Source of the DNA: a bacterium
GTDB lineage: Bacteria; Armatimonadota; JACIXR01
Assembly (NCBI GenBank): GCA_014360465.1
Contig: JACIXQ010000015.1
Span: 1 to 40,129, forward strand
Reading direction: 5' to 3'
Length of the DNA stretch: 40,129 bases
Shown here: piece by piece, positions 1 to 7,439 of the stretch
Layout of the letters: the number at the start of each line of letters is the position of its first letter
Position numbering within the stretch: the stretch's first letter is position 1
Position numbers and translations under genes: made by a program
The notes under the pieces: generated by a model
The model's database searches: none
Seen by the model: only the letters and a program-made list of their open reading frames with translations
Told to the model about the DNA's origin: nothing

Positions 1-8
1 AAGGCGAA

Positions 9-596
9 TTATATGTTCCAGGAGCGATTGGTAAGCCAGATTTTCCAGAAAGGAATTCCCGTATAGAGCGCTCCGGCAAGCGATTCGCTTAAGTTATCAA
101 CAAGCACATAGGTCAAACCCACGAGGAATAGGGCGATGGGATGGCGATAGCATTCGTAAGGGGGAGAGAAACCACTGGCATAAACCCAGACCAACCCCGC
201 CAAGCCAGCCGAATATGTGAACCACCCCATATTCATAAGCAGTATGAGGATGTAATTAATGGATTTCTTCAAGTCTCCGCTTAAAACATCCCTTCTTTTC
301 TTCGGATGAAGGAAAACAGAAAAAAAGAAGGCAAAAGAATGGAGCCAGGCGCCGGCGGTGGGTCCATAGAGAATTATTGAAGCTGTGACGAGGGGGAAAA
401 CCGGTATTTCCTCTATTTCACCCATTGGAAGGGGAACGCTGTAGCGGAAGAAGATAAAAGCAGTAATAAAAAGGATAATAAATGGTAATTCAAAGAGAGA
501 GAAGGGGAAATAGTGAGAAAGAAGTAATAGGAAAATAAGGGAGCTTCCTCCCAGGCTTAAAGCATATATCTTCAATTTTAATGGCATTCGCTCCAT
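9..596 (-). CDS. Multi-pass membrane protein, unknown function
   Basis: A 195-residue, very hydrophobic protein with about five membrane segments (roughly residues 7-30, 32-50, 66-96, 112-138 and 150-176). No catalytic domain is present. A run of polar residues (GEIEEIP, near 60) and a basic loop (KKRR near 100) lie between segments. The architecture resembles the N-terminal membrane sensor halves of bacterial signalling proteins such as HD-GYP or GGDEF enzymes. The stop codon sits at the window edge, so the gene could be the front part of a longer, interrupted protein. The start is supported by an AAAGGAGA ribosome site just upstream. It lies 26 nt after a micropeptide gene on the same strand. 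The family is not recognised; the sensor comparison is an inference. Confidence 0.55.
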   Translation of the reverse strand: MERMPLKLKIYALSLGGSSLIFLLLLSHYFPFSLFELPFIILFITAFIFFRYSVPLPMGEIEEIPVFPLVTASIILYGPTAGAWLHSFAFFFSVFLHPKKRRDVLSGDLKKSINYILILLMNMGWFTYSAGLAGLVWVYASGFSPPYECYRHPIALFLVGLTYVLVDNLSESLAGALYTGIPFWKIWLTNRSWNI

Positions 597-622
597 TTCT
601 CTCCTTTCCCCCTACCTTCCCG

Positions 623-706
623 CTACTTGGGCCAAAAAATGCCAGATGCCCCGCCGAGCAGGAGAAAACCCAGGGCGGCGGCGATGATTCTATACAACCT
701 CGCCAT
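623..706 (-). CDS. 27-residue single-span micropeptide
   Basis: A short open frame encodes M-A-R-L-Y-R-I-I followed by a hydrophobic, Ala/Leu/Gly-rich stretch, and ends W-P-K. It has the form of a one-segment membrane peptide with a basic N-terminus. A very good ribosome site (AGGAGGTG) stands 7 nt before the ATG. The gene sits between the pheT-linked unknown gene and the membrane protein, on the same strand, so co-transcription is likely. Function is unknown. Because of its length the coding call rests on the ribosome site and the hydrophobic pattern only. Confidence 0.4.
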   Translation of the reverse strand: MARLYRIIAAALGFLLLGGASGIFWPK

Positions 707-731
707 TACTTTTCACCTCCTGGTCTGGTCT

Positions 732-757
732 TCACCCCTTTTCCGCTATTGGGGTGA
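732..757. other. Short intergenic stem-loop
   Basis: TCACCCC and GGGGTGA form a 7-bp stem with a 12-nt loop between the conserved unknown gene and the micropeptide. No U-run follows on either strand, so it is not a standard terminator. The DNA beside it (760-820) has a purine/pyrimidine texture like the dispersed repeats elsewhere in the window. It may be mRNA processing structure or repeat debris. Confidence 0.3.
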
Positions 758-829
758 GGATTCTTCGCTCCCGCTCAGCTTGAACCTCCACTTCGCTCCG
801 CTTCGCTGGGAAGATAGGGGGACTTTTTC

Positions 830-1507
830 CTACTCCTTTCTTGGCGACTCGGGGCTACCATTAGCCAGGTAAAGGCCGAGACGCCTATTAATCGCATTCA
901 ATGTAGCAAGAACCGTTGCCTTGCCGATATCCTGTTTCACAAGGGCAGCGCCGGCGAGGGGCTCCTCTCCGCTCGTGGAAAGAAGGTCAACGAGGACAAC
1001 AACCGTCTCCCTCCCCTTGGAATCGGTTATCATCAAATCATCAAGGGAAAAGGAGACCTCCTCAGGAAGGCATTTCTCCACCGCCTTCAGGGTGGCTTGG
1101 GAGAAGAGATAGGGGATGTTGCGAGTGCTGGCTGGTCCAACCGCTTCTCCTTCCAATATCTCCTCTCCTTTTTTCAACCTTACGACAGCCCTCGCCCTAA
1201 TTGAGGATATGGTCAAGGAAGTATCCAACAACCTGAGGCGGGTCTGTGCTACACGGGGCTCCTCACCTATCTGGGCAACGCTTATTTTCCTATGGTCAAC
1301 GCTTAGACCGAGCTTAGCAAGAAGAACCGATTCAATATCACGAACAACTTGCTTAGGAGAACGACTTCCATCAATAACGATGTGGATTTCCTCTATCTTT
1401 CCCTCCTCATCAGCGATAACCTTTGCGCCATTTACACCACGCACTCCAGCGAGAACCTCCTCAATAGCCTTTGGAGAGATATTCTTGAGGTTCTCTTCGC
1501 CGTTCAT
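830..1507 (-). CDS. Conserved unknown protein translationally coupled to pheT
   Basis: A 225-residue soluble protein without a signal peptide. The N-terminal part (residues 10-75) has an alternating alpha/beta pattern with IEEIHIVIDG, RSPKQVVRDIES and VDHRKISVAQ. A second alpha/beta region (about 95-210) contains LDTSLTISSIRARAVVRL and ends KATVLATLNAINRRLGLYL. The two halves look like small sensory or nucleic-acid-binding folds, but no catalytic motif is visible. The ATG overlaps the pheT stop by 4 nt (ATGA), so the two are co-translated. Similar unannotated proteins exist in other bacterial phyla as far as I recall. No function can be assigned; coupling to a tRNA synthetase subunit is the only hint. 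Confidence 0.75.
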   Translation of the reverse strand: MNGEENLKNISPKAIEEVLAGVRGVNGAKVIADEEGKIEEIHIVIDGSRSPKQVVRDIESVLLAKLGLSVDHRKISVAQIGEEPRVAQTRLRLLDTSLTISSIRARAVVRLKKGEEILEGEAVGPASTRNIPYLFSQATLKAVEKCLPEEVSFSLDDLMITDSKGRETVVVLVDLLSTSGEEPLAGAALVKQDIGKATVLATLNAINRRLGLYLANGSPESPRKE

Positions 1508-3525
1508 TCTCTTATCTTCGCCTCCAGTTCCTCTTTCAAAACCTCCTTTATTTTTTTCATCAATAAATCGATTTCTTCGGAAGATAATGTCCTGTCCTGC
1601 GCCCGGAAAGTGAGGGAAAAAGCGAGACTCCGTTCCCCCTCGGGCACCGGCTTTCCTTCATAAACATCAAAGAGAAAAATATCCTCCAGCCATTCACCTG
1701 CAGTCTGCCTGATTTTATCCATTATAGTTTTCGCTGTCAACGATTTTTTCACAATCATAGATATATCCCTTTGCACAGCGGGATATCTTGGTAGGGGAAC
1801 GAACATCCTTTCCCTCTTACCCCTTTCCCTCAGTTTATCAACGCTGAGCTCGCAAATATAAAGCGGTCTCTCTATCTCATAGAAACTGGCGAGTTCCTCA
1901 CCTATCGCCCCAATAAATCCTATTACCTCGCCCTCCACGCTGACCTTGGCAGTGCAGAGAGGATTTAGAAGGTGATGCTGGGCAGGCTCAAATTCGCCCT
2001 CCAAACCAAGAGCTTCAAGGACGCCCTCAACTATTCCTTTAAGATAAAAGAAATCGTTCTCAATTCCTTCCTTCCCCAATCGCCAGCTTCTTTCCCTCCT
2101 ACCCGCTACTGCTATTCCCAAAACCTTCTCCTCTCCTTCCTTCCTGTATATCTTACCCAATTCAAATATCACCATATCCTCAACGCCACGGGAGAAGTTA
2201 TGAGCGGCAACCTTTGCAAGGGAGATGAGGATGGAAGGACGAAGGAATGAGAATTCCTCGCTCAAAGCATTGCGAACACCAACCACTTCCAAATCGGAAA
2301 AGAACTTCTCTCTCTCATTCTTGCCTATCAGACTATGGGAGGTAATCTCCCAAAGCCCCATCCTAAGGAGAATTTCCCGCAAATTATCATCAAAAGAGAC
2401 GCCTTCCGCTCTTTGACCCAGGCTCGTCCTTGCGAGGGGAAGGGTAGTAGGGATTTTTTCGTAGCCATATAGGCGTGCTATCTCCTCCACGAGGTCGGCT
2501 GGCTCCTTCAAATCGGGACGGTAAGTTGGGCAAACGACGACGAGCGTCTCACCTTCATCACGAACATCAAGATGAAGATTTCGCAGATAATAAATGATTT
2601 GCTCCTTCGTTAGGTTTGTTCCCAGCAATTGATTGGTCAATCTATAGGGGAAATTGATTATCTTGGGGAATGTCTTTTGGGGATAGACATCTATTATGCC
2701 CCTCGCTACTTCGCCTCCCGCCAGCGTTTTAATGAGTGAAGCACAATAGGTGGCAGCGAGAGGTGGCAGATAGGGGTCAACAAATCTTTCAAATCTATAG
2801 GAAGCATCGGTTGACATACCAAGTTGGCGTGCCGTCTTCCTTATTGACCCGGCATTGAAATGGGCTGCTTCTATGAGCACATTTTCCGTTCCCAGCGTTA
2901 CCTCGGTGTTCTGACCACCCATTACGCCTGCCAGGGCTATCGCCCTTTGGGCATCGGCGATTACAAGCATATCGGAGGAAAGCACCCTTTCAACCCCGTC
3001 AATGGTGACCAGGCGTTCGCCTTCCTCAGCTCGGCGAACGATTATCTTCCGTCCCCTGATAAGGTCGTAGTCAAAGGCGTGAATTGGCTGACCTGTGAAA
3101 AGCATCGTGTAGTTGGTGGCGTCAACCACATTGTTGATAGCCCTTAGTCCTGCCCTCGTCAATCTCTCCTGAAGCCACTGAGGACTTTCCCTCACCTGGA
3201 CGCCAAGGACGATGCGGGCACAGTAGCGAGGGCATAGCTCGGGGTCCCAGATTTCAACCTCCGCGAGCTCCTCCGCCTTTTTCTCCCCTTCTTCAACGGT
3301 GAAAATTGGGAGGTTAAGGGGAAGGGCGAGCTTAGCGGAAAGCTCCCTCGCTATGCCGATGATTGAGAGGCAATCGCCACGGTTCGATGTGACCTTTACA
3401 TTCAGGATGTCACCATCCTGAATATCCTCTACCTCAAGCCCGAGCATTGTTAAAATATCGGCGATTTGCCTCGGTGAAAGGTCAATATGGAGGATTTCCT
3501 TCAACCAATCAAGTGGGACTAGCAT
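1504..3525 (-). CDS. pheT: Phenylalanyl-tRNA synthetase beta subunit lacking the B2 tRNA-binding domain
   Basis: The beta chain of the cytosolic (alpha-beta)2 enzyme that charges tRNA-Phe; this chain carries editing and tRNA contacts. The protein starts MLVPLDWLKEIL (B1), then runs straight into DILNVKVTSNRGDCL and the B3/B4 editing region (GQPIHAFDYD, DASYRFERFVDP). It continues through B5 and the catalytic-like core (DLVEEIARLYGYEKIP) to a complete C-terminal anticodon-binding FDX-ACB domain (RYPAVQRDISMIVK). The EMAPII-like OB domain (B2, about 110 residues) normally inserted near residue 40 is absent. That explains 673 residues instead of about 800. A consensus promoter overlaps the upstream in-frame ATG at 3564, which rules that start out and makes this mRNA nearly leaderless. 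pheS is not adjacent. Confidence 0.93.
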   Translation of the reverse strand: MLVPLDWLKEILHIDLSPRQIADILTMLGLEVEDIQDGDILNVKVTSNRGDCLSIIGIARELSAKLALPLNLPIFTVEEGEKKAEELAEVEIWDPELCPRYCARIVLGVQVRESPQWLQERLTRAGLRAINNVVDATNYTMLFTGQPIHAFDYDLIRGRKIIVRRAEEGERLVTIDGVERVLSSDMLVIADAQRAIALAGVMGGQNTEVTLGTENVLIEAAHFNAGSIRKTARQLGMSTDASYRFERFVDPYLPPLAATYCASLIKTLAGGEVARGIIDVYPQKTFPKIINFPYRLTNQLLGTNLTKEQIIYYLRNLHLDVRDEGETLVVVCPTYRPDLKEPADLVEEIARLYGYEKIPTTLPLARTSLGQRAEGVSFDDNLREILLRMGLWEITSHSLIGKNEREKFFSDLEVVGVRNALSEEFSFLRPSILISLAKVAAHNFSRGVEDMVIFELGKIYRKEGEEKVLGIAVAGRRERSWRLGKEGIENDFFYLKGIVEGVLEALGLEGEFEPAQHHLLNPLCTAKVSVEGEVIGFIGAIGEELASFYEIERPLYICELSVDKLRERGKRERMFVPLPRYPAVQRDISMIVKKSLTAKTIMDKIRQTAGEWLEDIFLFDVYEGKPVPEGERSLAFSLTFRAQDRTLSSEEIDLLMKKIKEVLKEELEAKIRE

Positions 3526-3535
3526 ATTAAAAAAG

Positions 3536-3564
3536 ATTATAGAATCTTGCTTCAAAACATTCAA
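3536..3564 (-). promoter_or_regulatory. Sigma-70-type promoter of pheT, leaderless
   Basis: On the minus strand TTGAAT (3559-3564), a 17-nt spacer and a perfect TATAAT (3536-3541) form a near-consensus promoter. The expected start of transcription is near 3529, only about 4 nt before the ATG at 3525. No Shine-Dalgarno sequence precedes that ATG, so a leaderless transcript is inferred. Confidence 0.75.
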
Positions 3565-3604
3565 GAGAAAATTGAGTTTTTTCTTACATTCGCTCCCCTC
3601 TTAC

Positions 3605-3715
3605 AAAGACGAGATTGCCACGCCCTCCTATCGGGGGGCTCGCAATGACGAAAGGGGACTTCCCTTCTTCTACCCGTCATTCCGAGGGGTTCTCGCAAGA
3701 GAACCCCGAGGAATC
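3605..3715. repeat. 111-bp palindromic dispersed repeat, copy 1
   Basis: This unit matches 4872-4982 at 109 of 111 positions. It holds two hairpins. The first pairs ATTGC/GCAAT outside CCCTCC/GGRGGG. The second pairs GGGGTTCTC/GAGAACCCC around a GCAA tetraloop, with tandem GA/GA mismatches and ATTCC/GGAAT outside. One difference between copies (A to G in the first stem) still allows pairing as G-U. Such structured intergenic repeats are dispersed in many bacterial genomes. Open frames read across it are not genes. Confidence 0.85.
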
Positions 3716-3745
3716 CCCCCTTTTCCCCTCTTCTCATCGAGAGGC

Positions 3746-3783
3746 GGGATTGCCACGCCCTCCTCTGGGAGAGCTCGCAATTA
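3746..3783. repeat. Partial extra copy of the first repeat hairpin
   Basis: GGGATTGCCACGCCCTCC, a short loop, and GGGAGAGCTCGCAATTA repeat the first hairpin of the neighbouring 111-bp unit with several differences. The tandem half-copy implies local amplification or insertion of the same element. Confidence 0.65.
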
Positions 3784-3809
3784 CAAGAACCAGCTTACTA
3801 TCCGAAATC

Positions 3810-4778
3810 CTATCTATATGGCGAATTGACTATATACACCCACCAGTTAGCCAGCTTCCCATCGGGAGCCTTTCCCTCGTTATGGGGCAGATGCTTCAAC
3901 CACCACTTATGATGTAGTCTTATATCCCCATTGCCCCATTCTCTACAATTAACCAACCTCCTCTTGCCCGTCATCCTCGGATATGTCAACCAATCATCGC
4001 AATTACTCCAGACCTCCCTTTTATTGCCCCAATCGTAATCCTTCTCGCTATTTGGAGCATAATGGACATTTCCACATCCCGCCTTGCCTGGTGCCACCTT
4101 ATCGTAAAGGGTGAACCTGTTCCAAGCGTGCGTCTCCTTCGGCTCCCAACTCCCATAGATATGGGTCATTATTGATTCAACCCTATGACCGAAATCCTCC
4201 AACATCTCCCCAACCCCCCTCTCATAATTAAACCCCATAATGATGAACGGCTTCTTGCAAGCGATATCATTTAGCGGTGGGGAATTGCACCAATATGCTC
4301 CTTCTCCAACCATCAGGCTTTCCCAGTAACCCATATATGGTGCTCCCCACAGCCATACCTCGTCTATCTCTCCTTTCTCTACCTTCTCAACTATCTTGAA
4401 CTTCTCGATTATGTATTTATAATCCACTCCATCTGGCTGATGCCATTCCCCTTTCCCCGATAGACAATGGAGGTACTCTTCCTCCGTATACCTATAACCA
4501 TCAACTTTTGGAGGAAACTCATCTACATCAACCCATTGAACGACTTTATATCGGAGGTAACCCCAGCTACATTCCTCAAGGTCCTTTATGTATTCTCTTG
4601 TCAATTTGCGAGGGTCATTCCAATGGCAAATTCTGTGAAGTCTCTCGTTTCCCCTGCTTTTAATAATTGGGTCAAAGTTGATGACAAGGACCTTTTTGAT
4701 TACCTGTTTATCAGCAGGAAATAGCAGAATGGTATATGATAAAAGGAAAGGCAAAAGAAATTTCGCCCAATTTAACAT
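3810..4778 (-). CDS. Secreted protein of unknown family, Trp- and Cys-rich
   Basis: A 322-residue protein with a classic signal peptide (LNWAKFLLPFLLSYTILLFPA, residues 2-22), hence exported. The mature part is unusually rich in Trp, Tyr, His and Cys. Notable motifs are RICHWNDPRKL, EVWLWGAPYMGYWES, KAGCGNVHYAPNSEKDYDWG and LHHKWWLKHLPH. I do not recognise the family; histidines and an Asn-rich loop could bind metal or sugar. A good AGGAGG lies 6 nt before the second of two adjacent ATGs, which is the start used here. The gene has its own promoter and is bracketed by two nearly identical 111-bp repeats, so it may have moved as a unit. Function unknown. Confidence 0.7.
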   Translation of the reverse strand: MLNWAKFLLPFLLSYTILLFPADKQVIKKVLVINFDPIIKSRGNERLHRICHWNDPRKLTREYIKDLEECSWGYLRYKVVQWVDVDEFPPKVDGYRYTEEEYLHCLSGKGEWHQPDGVDYKYIIEKFKIVEKVEKGEIDEVWLWGAPYMGYWESLMVGEGAYWCNSPPLNDIACKKPFIIMGFNYERGVGEMLEDFGHRVESIMTHIYGSWEPKETHAWNRFTLYDKVAPGKAGCGNVHYAPNSEKDYDWGNKREVWSNCDDWLTYPRMTGKRRLVNCREWGNGDIRLHHKWWLKHLPHNEGKAPDGKLANWWVYIVNSPYR

Positions 4779-4807
4779 CATATTCCTCCTGTCAATCGGT
4801 TATCATT

Positions 4808-4836
4808 ATTTTAAATTCTTCCCAATTTAAATGCAA
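4808..4836 (-). promoter_or_regulatory. Promoter of the secreted unknown protein
   Basis: Minus-strand TTGCAT (4831-4836), a 17-nt spacer and TAAAAT (4808-4813). Transcription would start near 4801, leaving a leader of about 23 nt that contains AGGAGG. This is a leadered promoter, unlike that of pheT. Confidence 0.65.
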
Positions 4837-4871
4837 TTCCCCAGAATTTTTAATTGCTTTTTAGGACTTTA

Positions 4872-4982
4872 AAAGACGAGATTGCCACGCCCTCCTATCG
4901 GAGGGCTCGCAATGACGAAAGGGGACTTCCCTTCTTCTACCCGTCATTCCAAGGGGTTCTCGCAAGAGAACCCCGAGGAATC
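4872..4982. repeat. 111-bp palindromic dispersed repeat, copy 2
   Basis: Direct copy of 3605-3715 (two mismatches), 1267 bp away and in the same orientation. Together the copies bracket the secreted-protein gene. It has the same two-hairpin structure, with the GCAA-capped stem intact. Its low divergence suggests recent duplication or gene conversion. Confidence 0.85.
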
Positions 4983-5040
4983 TTATCCCCTTCGGAGACG
5001 CCCCACAATGACGAACACACCGAACCCTCGTCCTTCAATC

Positions 5041-6123
5041 CTACAAATTTATCGGATACTTACCGAATTCGTGGATTGCCTGGTAGAATGTGAGCACATT
5101 CTCCAAAGGTGTTGAGGGCACTATCTCTGAAGAAGACCCTATGAAGAATCCGCCTCCTGGTCCTGCTACCTTCAACGCCCACTTCACCTTCTCCCTTATC
5201 TCCTCAGGCGTTCCAAGGGGTAATAGCTGGCTACAATCTATCCCACCAACAAGTATCAGCTTATCTCCCCACTTTTTCTTCAAGAGTTCCAAATCCATAC
5301 CTGCCAGCTGCTCAAGTGGATTCAAGCCATCAACGCCCGCCGAGATGAGGTCATCAACGATCTCCAAAAGGTTTCCATCAGAATGGAAAATCACCTTTAT
5401 CCCCGCCTCTTTCAGTGGCTCAACTATGTATTTAAGGCGTGGAACCCAGTTCTCCCTCAGCCAACGGGGAGAATACATCGTCCCTCCCTTGTAAGCTATG
5501 TCATCCCAGATGAAAGCGAGTGGGCAGAGTCTGCTCTCCGCCATCGCTTCTGCATATCTCCTCCCTATCTCCATATGGTCGTTGAGAATCCTGTTTATCT
5601 CATCGGGCGCATCGTAAATTGCATAGGTAAATAGCTCAAATCCAATGCTGTGCCTTGCCGCATCCAATCCAACACCACAGCCCGGCACATACATCACCCT
5701 TGGCGCGAAAGCCTCCACCCACCTCTTCATCTCCGGCACCCAGTTATCCATTATCTCTTCCTTTGAGGGAATGTAGGGGCGATAATTTGCTATATCCTTT
5801 ATCGTTTTGAACGGTCTTTCCTTGAGCCAAACCGTCTGCCCTTCAACCGCATATGCAAACTCTCCCGCTTCCGATGTTCTCCCTTCTTCTTCCTGGCTGG
5901 GAGGATAAGCGATACCCCGGCAAAGGTCTATTCCCAACCCCTGATATACCTTGACAGAAGCCTTAAGGATATCCTTTTCGCCGGGAGCGAAGTACTCGTA
6001 AACCGCCCGATTATCTATTAAATCCCAAATAGGTACCCTGTCCCCTTCCTGATGATTTGCCGATTTAATAATCCGTTCATAGACATCTCCATCCAGTATT
6101 TTTTGAGCATAAAATTCCGCCAT
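5041..6123 (-). CDS. UroD-superfamily protein (corrinoid/methyltransferase-like)
   Basis: A 360-residue TIM-barrel protein of the uroporphyrinogen decarboxylase/MtaA/CmuA superfamily. It has GDRVPIWDLI near the N-terminus, VPGCGVGLDAAR near 147, FIWDDIAYKGG near 204 and FHSDGN at 246-251, followed by LVGGID near 291. True methylcobamide:CoM methyltransferases carry H-x-C for zinc at the HSDGN position. Here the Cys is Asp249, so zinc-thiol chemistry is doubtful. It does not look like heme-pathway UroD, since the substrate-binding N-terminal motif is missing. It follows the CsoR/CstR-type gene by 15 nt with a strong GGGAGGT ribosome site, at the end of the tmk operon. Substrate unknown. Confidence 0.8.
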   Translation of the reverse strand: MAEFYAQKILDGDVYERIIKSANHQEGDRVPIWDLIDNRAVYEYFAPGEKDILKASVKVYQGLGIDLCRGIAYPPSQEEEGRTSEAGEFAYAVEGQTVWLKERPFKTIKDIANYRPYIPSKEEIMDNWVPEMKRWVEAFAPRVMYVPGCGVGLDAARHSIGFELFTYAIYDAPDEINRILNDHMEIGRRYAEAMAESRLCPLAFIWDDIAYKGGTMYSPRWLRENWVPRLKYIVEPLKEAGIKVIFHSDGNLLEIVDDLISAGVDGLNPLEQLAGMDLELLKKKWGDKLILVGGIDCSQLLPLGTPEEIREKVKWALKVAGPGGGFFIGSSSEIVPSTPLENVLTFYQAIHEFGKYPINL

Positions 6124-6138
6124 AAGTCTACCTCCCTT

Positions 6139-6381
6139 TCAGAAGTATAGTTGCTGCAACAGATTTGCTAACTCCATAATCTTTTCCTTATCCTCTTCGT
6201 TGTTCGTGCACTGGCAGAGGGCTTCCGTGAGGATAGCCAATCCAACGCTATTTATCGCAGACTTAACCGCCGATAACTGTGTTATTATCTCGGCACAATC
6301 CCTACCCTCTTTTATCATTTTCTGTATACCTCTTATCTGCCCTTCTATAATCCTAAGCGATGATAGTATTTTCTTCTCCAT
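6139..6381 (-). CDS. CsoR/FrmR-family (DUF156) regulator, CstR-like cysteine pair
   Basis: A small all-helical repressor of the DUF156 family (LRIIEGQIRGIQKMI, DCAEIITQLSAVKSAI). In copper sensors the ligands are Cys, His and Cys. Here the first and last are Cys29 and Cys58, the His position is Ala54, and an extra Cys56 follows. The 29-residue Cys-Cys spacing without His matches the persulfide sensor CstR, so sulfur-species or thiol sensing is more likely than copper. That is an inference. The ATG at 6381 is preferred over a GTG at 6387 because AGGAGG lies 9 nt before it. The GTG would place the ribosome site too close. The gene is packed directly after holB. Its DNA target is not visible. 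Confidence 0.85.
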   Translation of the reverse strand: MEKKILSSLRIIEGQIRGIQKMIKEGRDCAEIITQLSAVKSAINSVGLAILTEALCQCTNNEEDKEKIMELANLLQQLYF

Positions 6382-6383
6382 TT

Positions 6384-7409
6384 TCACCTTCCTCCTAAGA
6401 TATCCATAAACATAACTTCCAGGGCCAGCCGATGATTGACATTTGAACCCGGCTGAAGTAACCTGTAAGTCCTTTGTAATGCGTTTAAAGCCGCATTGAG
6501 AAAATCAAGGCTATACTTATTAACAACTTCTTTAAGTTTATTCCTTTTATCATAATTTATCAACAAAGACTCATCTCCCGAGAGGCGAAGAAGAAGCAAA
6601 TCGCGGAAGAACGAGGAGGAGAAAAGGAGACATTGCTGGATTTTGTCCCTTTCTTCCCCTTCGCGTAGCTGATTTGCTATCTTTACGAACTCCTGCCCAG
6701 CTCTCAAGCTGTAATCCATATCAATCTCCAATTCTAAAAGGAAAGAGAAAATTTCCTCGCGGACCGTTCTCATTTTCTCATCACTCGCAAGAGTGATGGC
6801 GAAACCTGGACGCCCCTCGGCAAGGGAAGCGAAGGTGAAAGCCAATTCTCTGTCAATATGGTGTCTTTTTTCCAAAAAAGAGGCTATTTCCTCCTTCTTC
6901 GCGGGTAGGAAATTAATTATATGGCAACGGGAGGCTATCGTTGGGGAGACATCGGCGATATTGGGAGCAAGGAGTATGAAAAGACACCTTTCCGGTGGTT
7001 CCTCAAGTATCTTGAGTAGAGCATCGCTCGCCTCGCGGGTCAGCACCTCCGCCTTCTCCACGATATAAACCTTCCAGCTTCCCCAAGCGGCTGAGGTATA
7101 AGCAGACTGACGCACTTGCCTTATCTCCTCTATCCCCAGTTCCCTTTTCTCGTTAGGCAATGTAACAAGCTGTACATCGGGATGGTATCCACCATCTATC
7201 GCCTCGCAAGAGCGACAAGTATCGCAGGGTTCTGCATCTGGTAGGGGATTTTCGCAATTCAATAATTTGGCAAAATTGAGGGCGCAGGTCGTCTTCCCTA
7301 CTCCCCTCGGTCCTAAAAAGAGATAGGAATGATGCGGTCTTTTTTCCCTATAATACGATTTGATGAGCTCTATCGCCCTGCTCTGCCCGATTATCTCCCT
7401 AAAAGCCAT
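6384..7409 (-). CDS. holB: DNA polymerase III delta' subunit (clamp-loader AAA+)
   Basis: An AAA+ clamp-loader subunit that helps load the sliding clamp during replication. It shows FREIIGQSRAIELIKS, Walker A GPRGVGKTT (residues 33-41), a zinc module with Cys52, 62, 65 and 68, and ILEEPPE. Sensor 1 is followed by SPTIASRCHIINF (SRC motif). Length (341 residues) fits delta'; gamma/tau would be longer. The ATG at 7409 is chosen over an upstream TTG because GGAGG precedes it. The gene order tmk, darA, holB matches Firmicutes and supports holB over dnaX. Confidence 0.9.
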   Translation of the reverse strand: MAFREIIGQSRAIELIKSYYREKRPHHSYLFLGPRGVGKTTCALNFAKLLNCENPLPDAEPCDTCRSCEAIDGGYHPDVQLVTLPNEKRELGIEEIRQVRQSAYTSAAWGSWKVYIVEKAEVLTREASDALLKILEEPPERCLFILLAPNIADVSPTIASRCHIINFLPAKKEEIASFLEKRHHIDRELAFTFASLAEGRPGFAITLASDEKMRTVREEIFSFLLELEIDMDYSLRAGQEFVKIANQLREGEERDKIQQCLLFSSSFFRDLLLLRLSGDESLLINYDKRNKLKEVVNKYSLDFLNAALNALQRTYRLLQPGSNVNHRLALEVMFMDILGGR

Positions 7410-7439
7410 AAAAAGGTTATCCTCCAAAGTTCATAATCC

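Noticed and set aside
627-872. Plus-strand frame opposite the micropeptide
   Set aside because: Composition is non-coding and it is opposite a better minus-strand call with a ribosome site.
3572-3917. Open frames across the 111-bp repeat (also 4854-5115)
   Set aside because: They arise from the palindromic repeat, and both copies give the same Arg-rich peptide. They lack ribosome sites; such frames are recurrent annotation artefacts.
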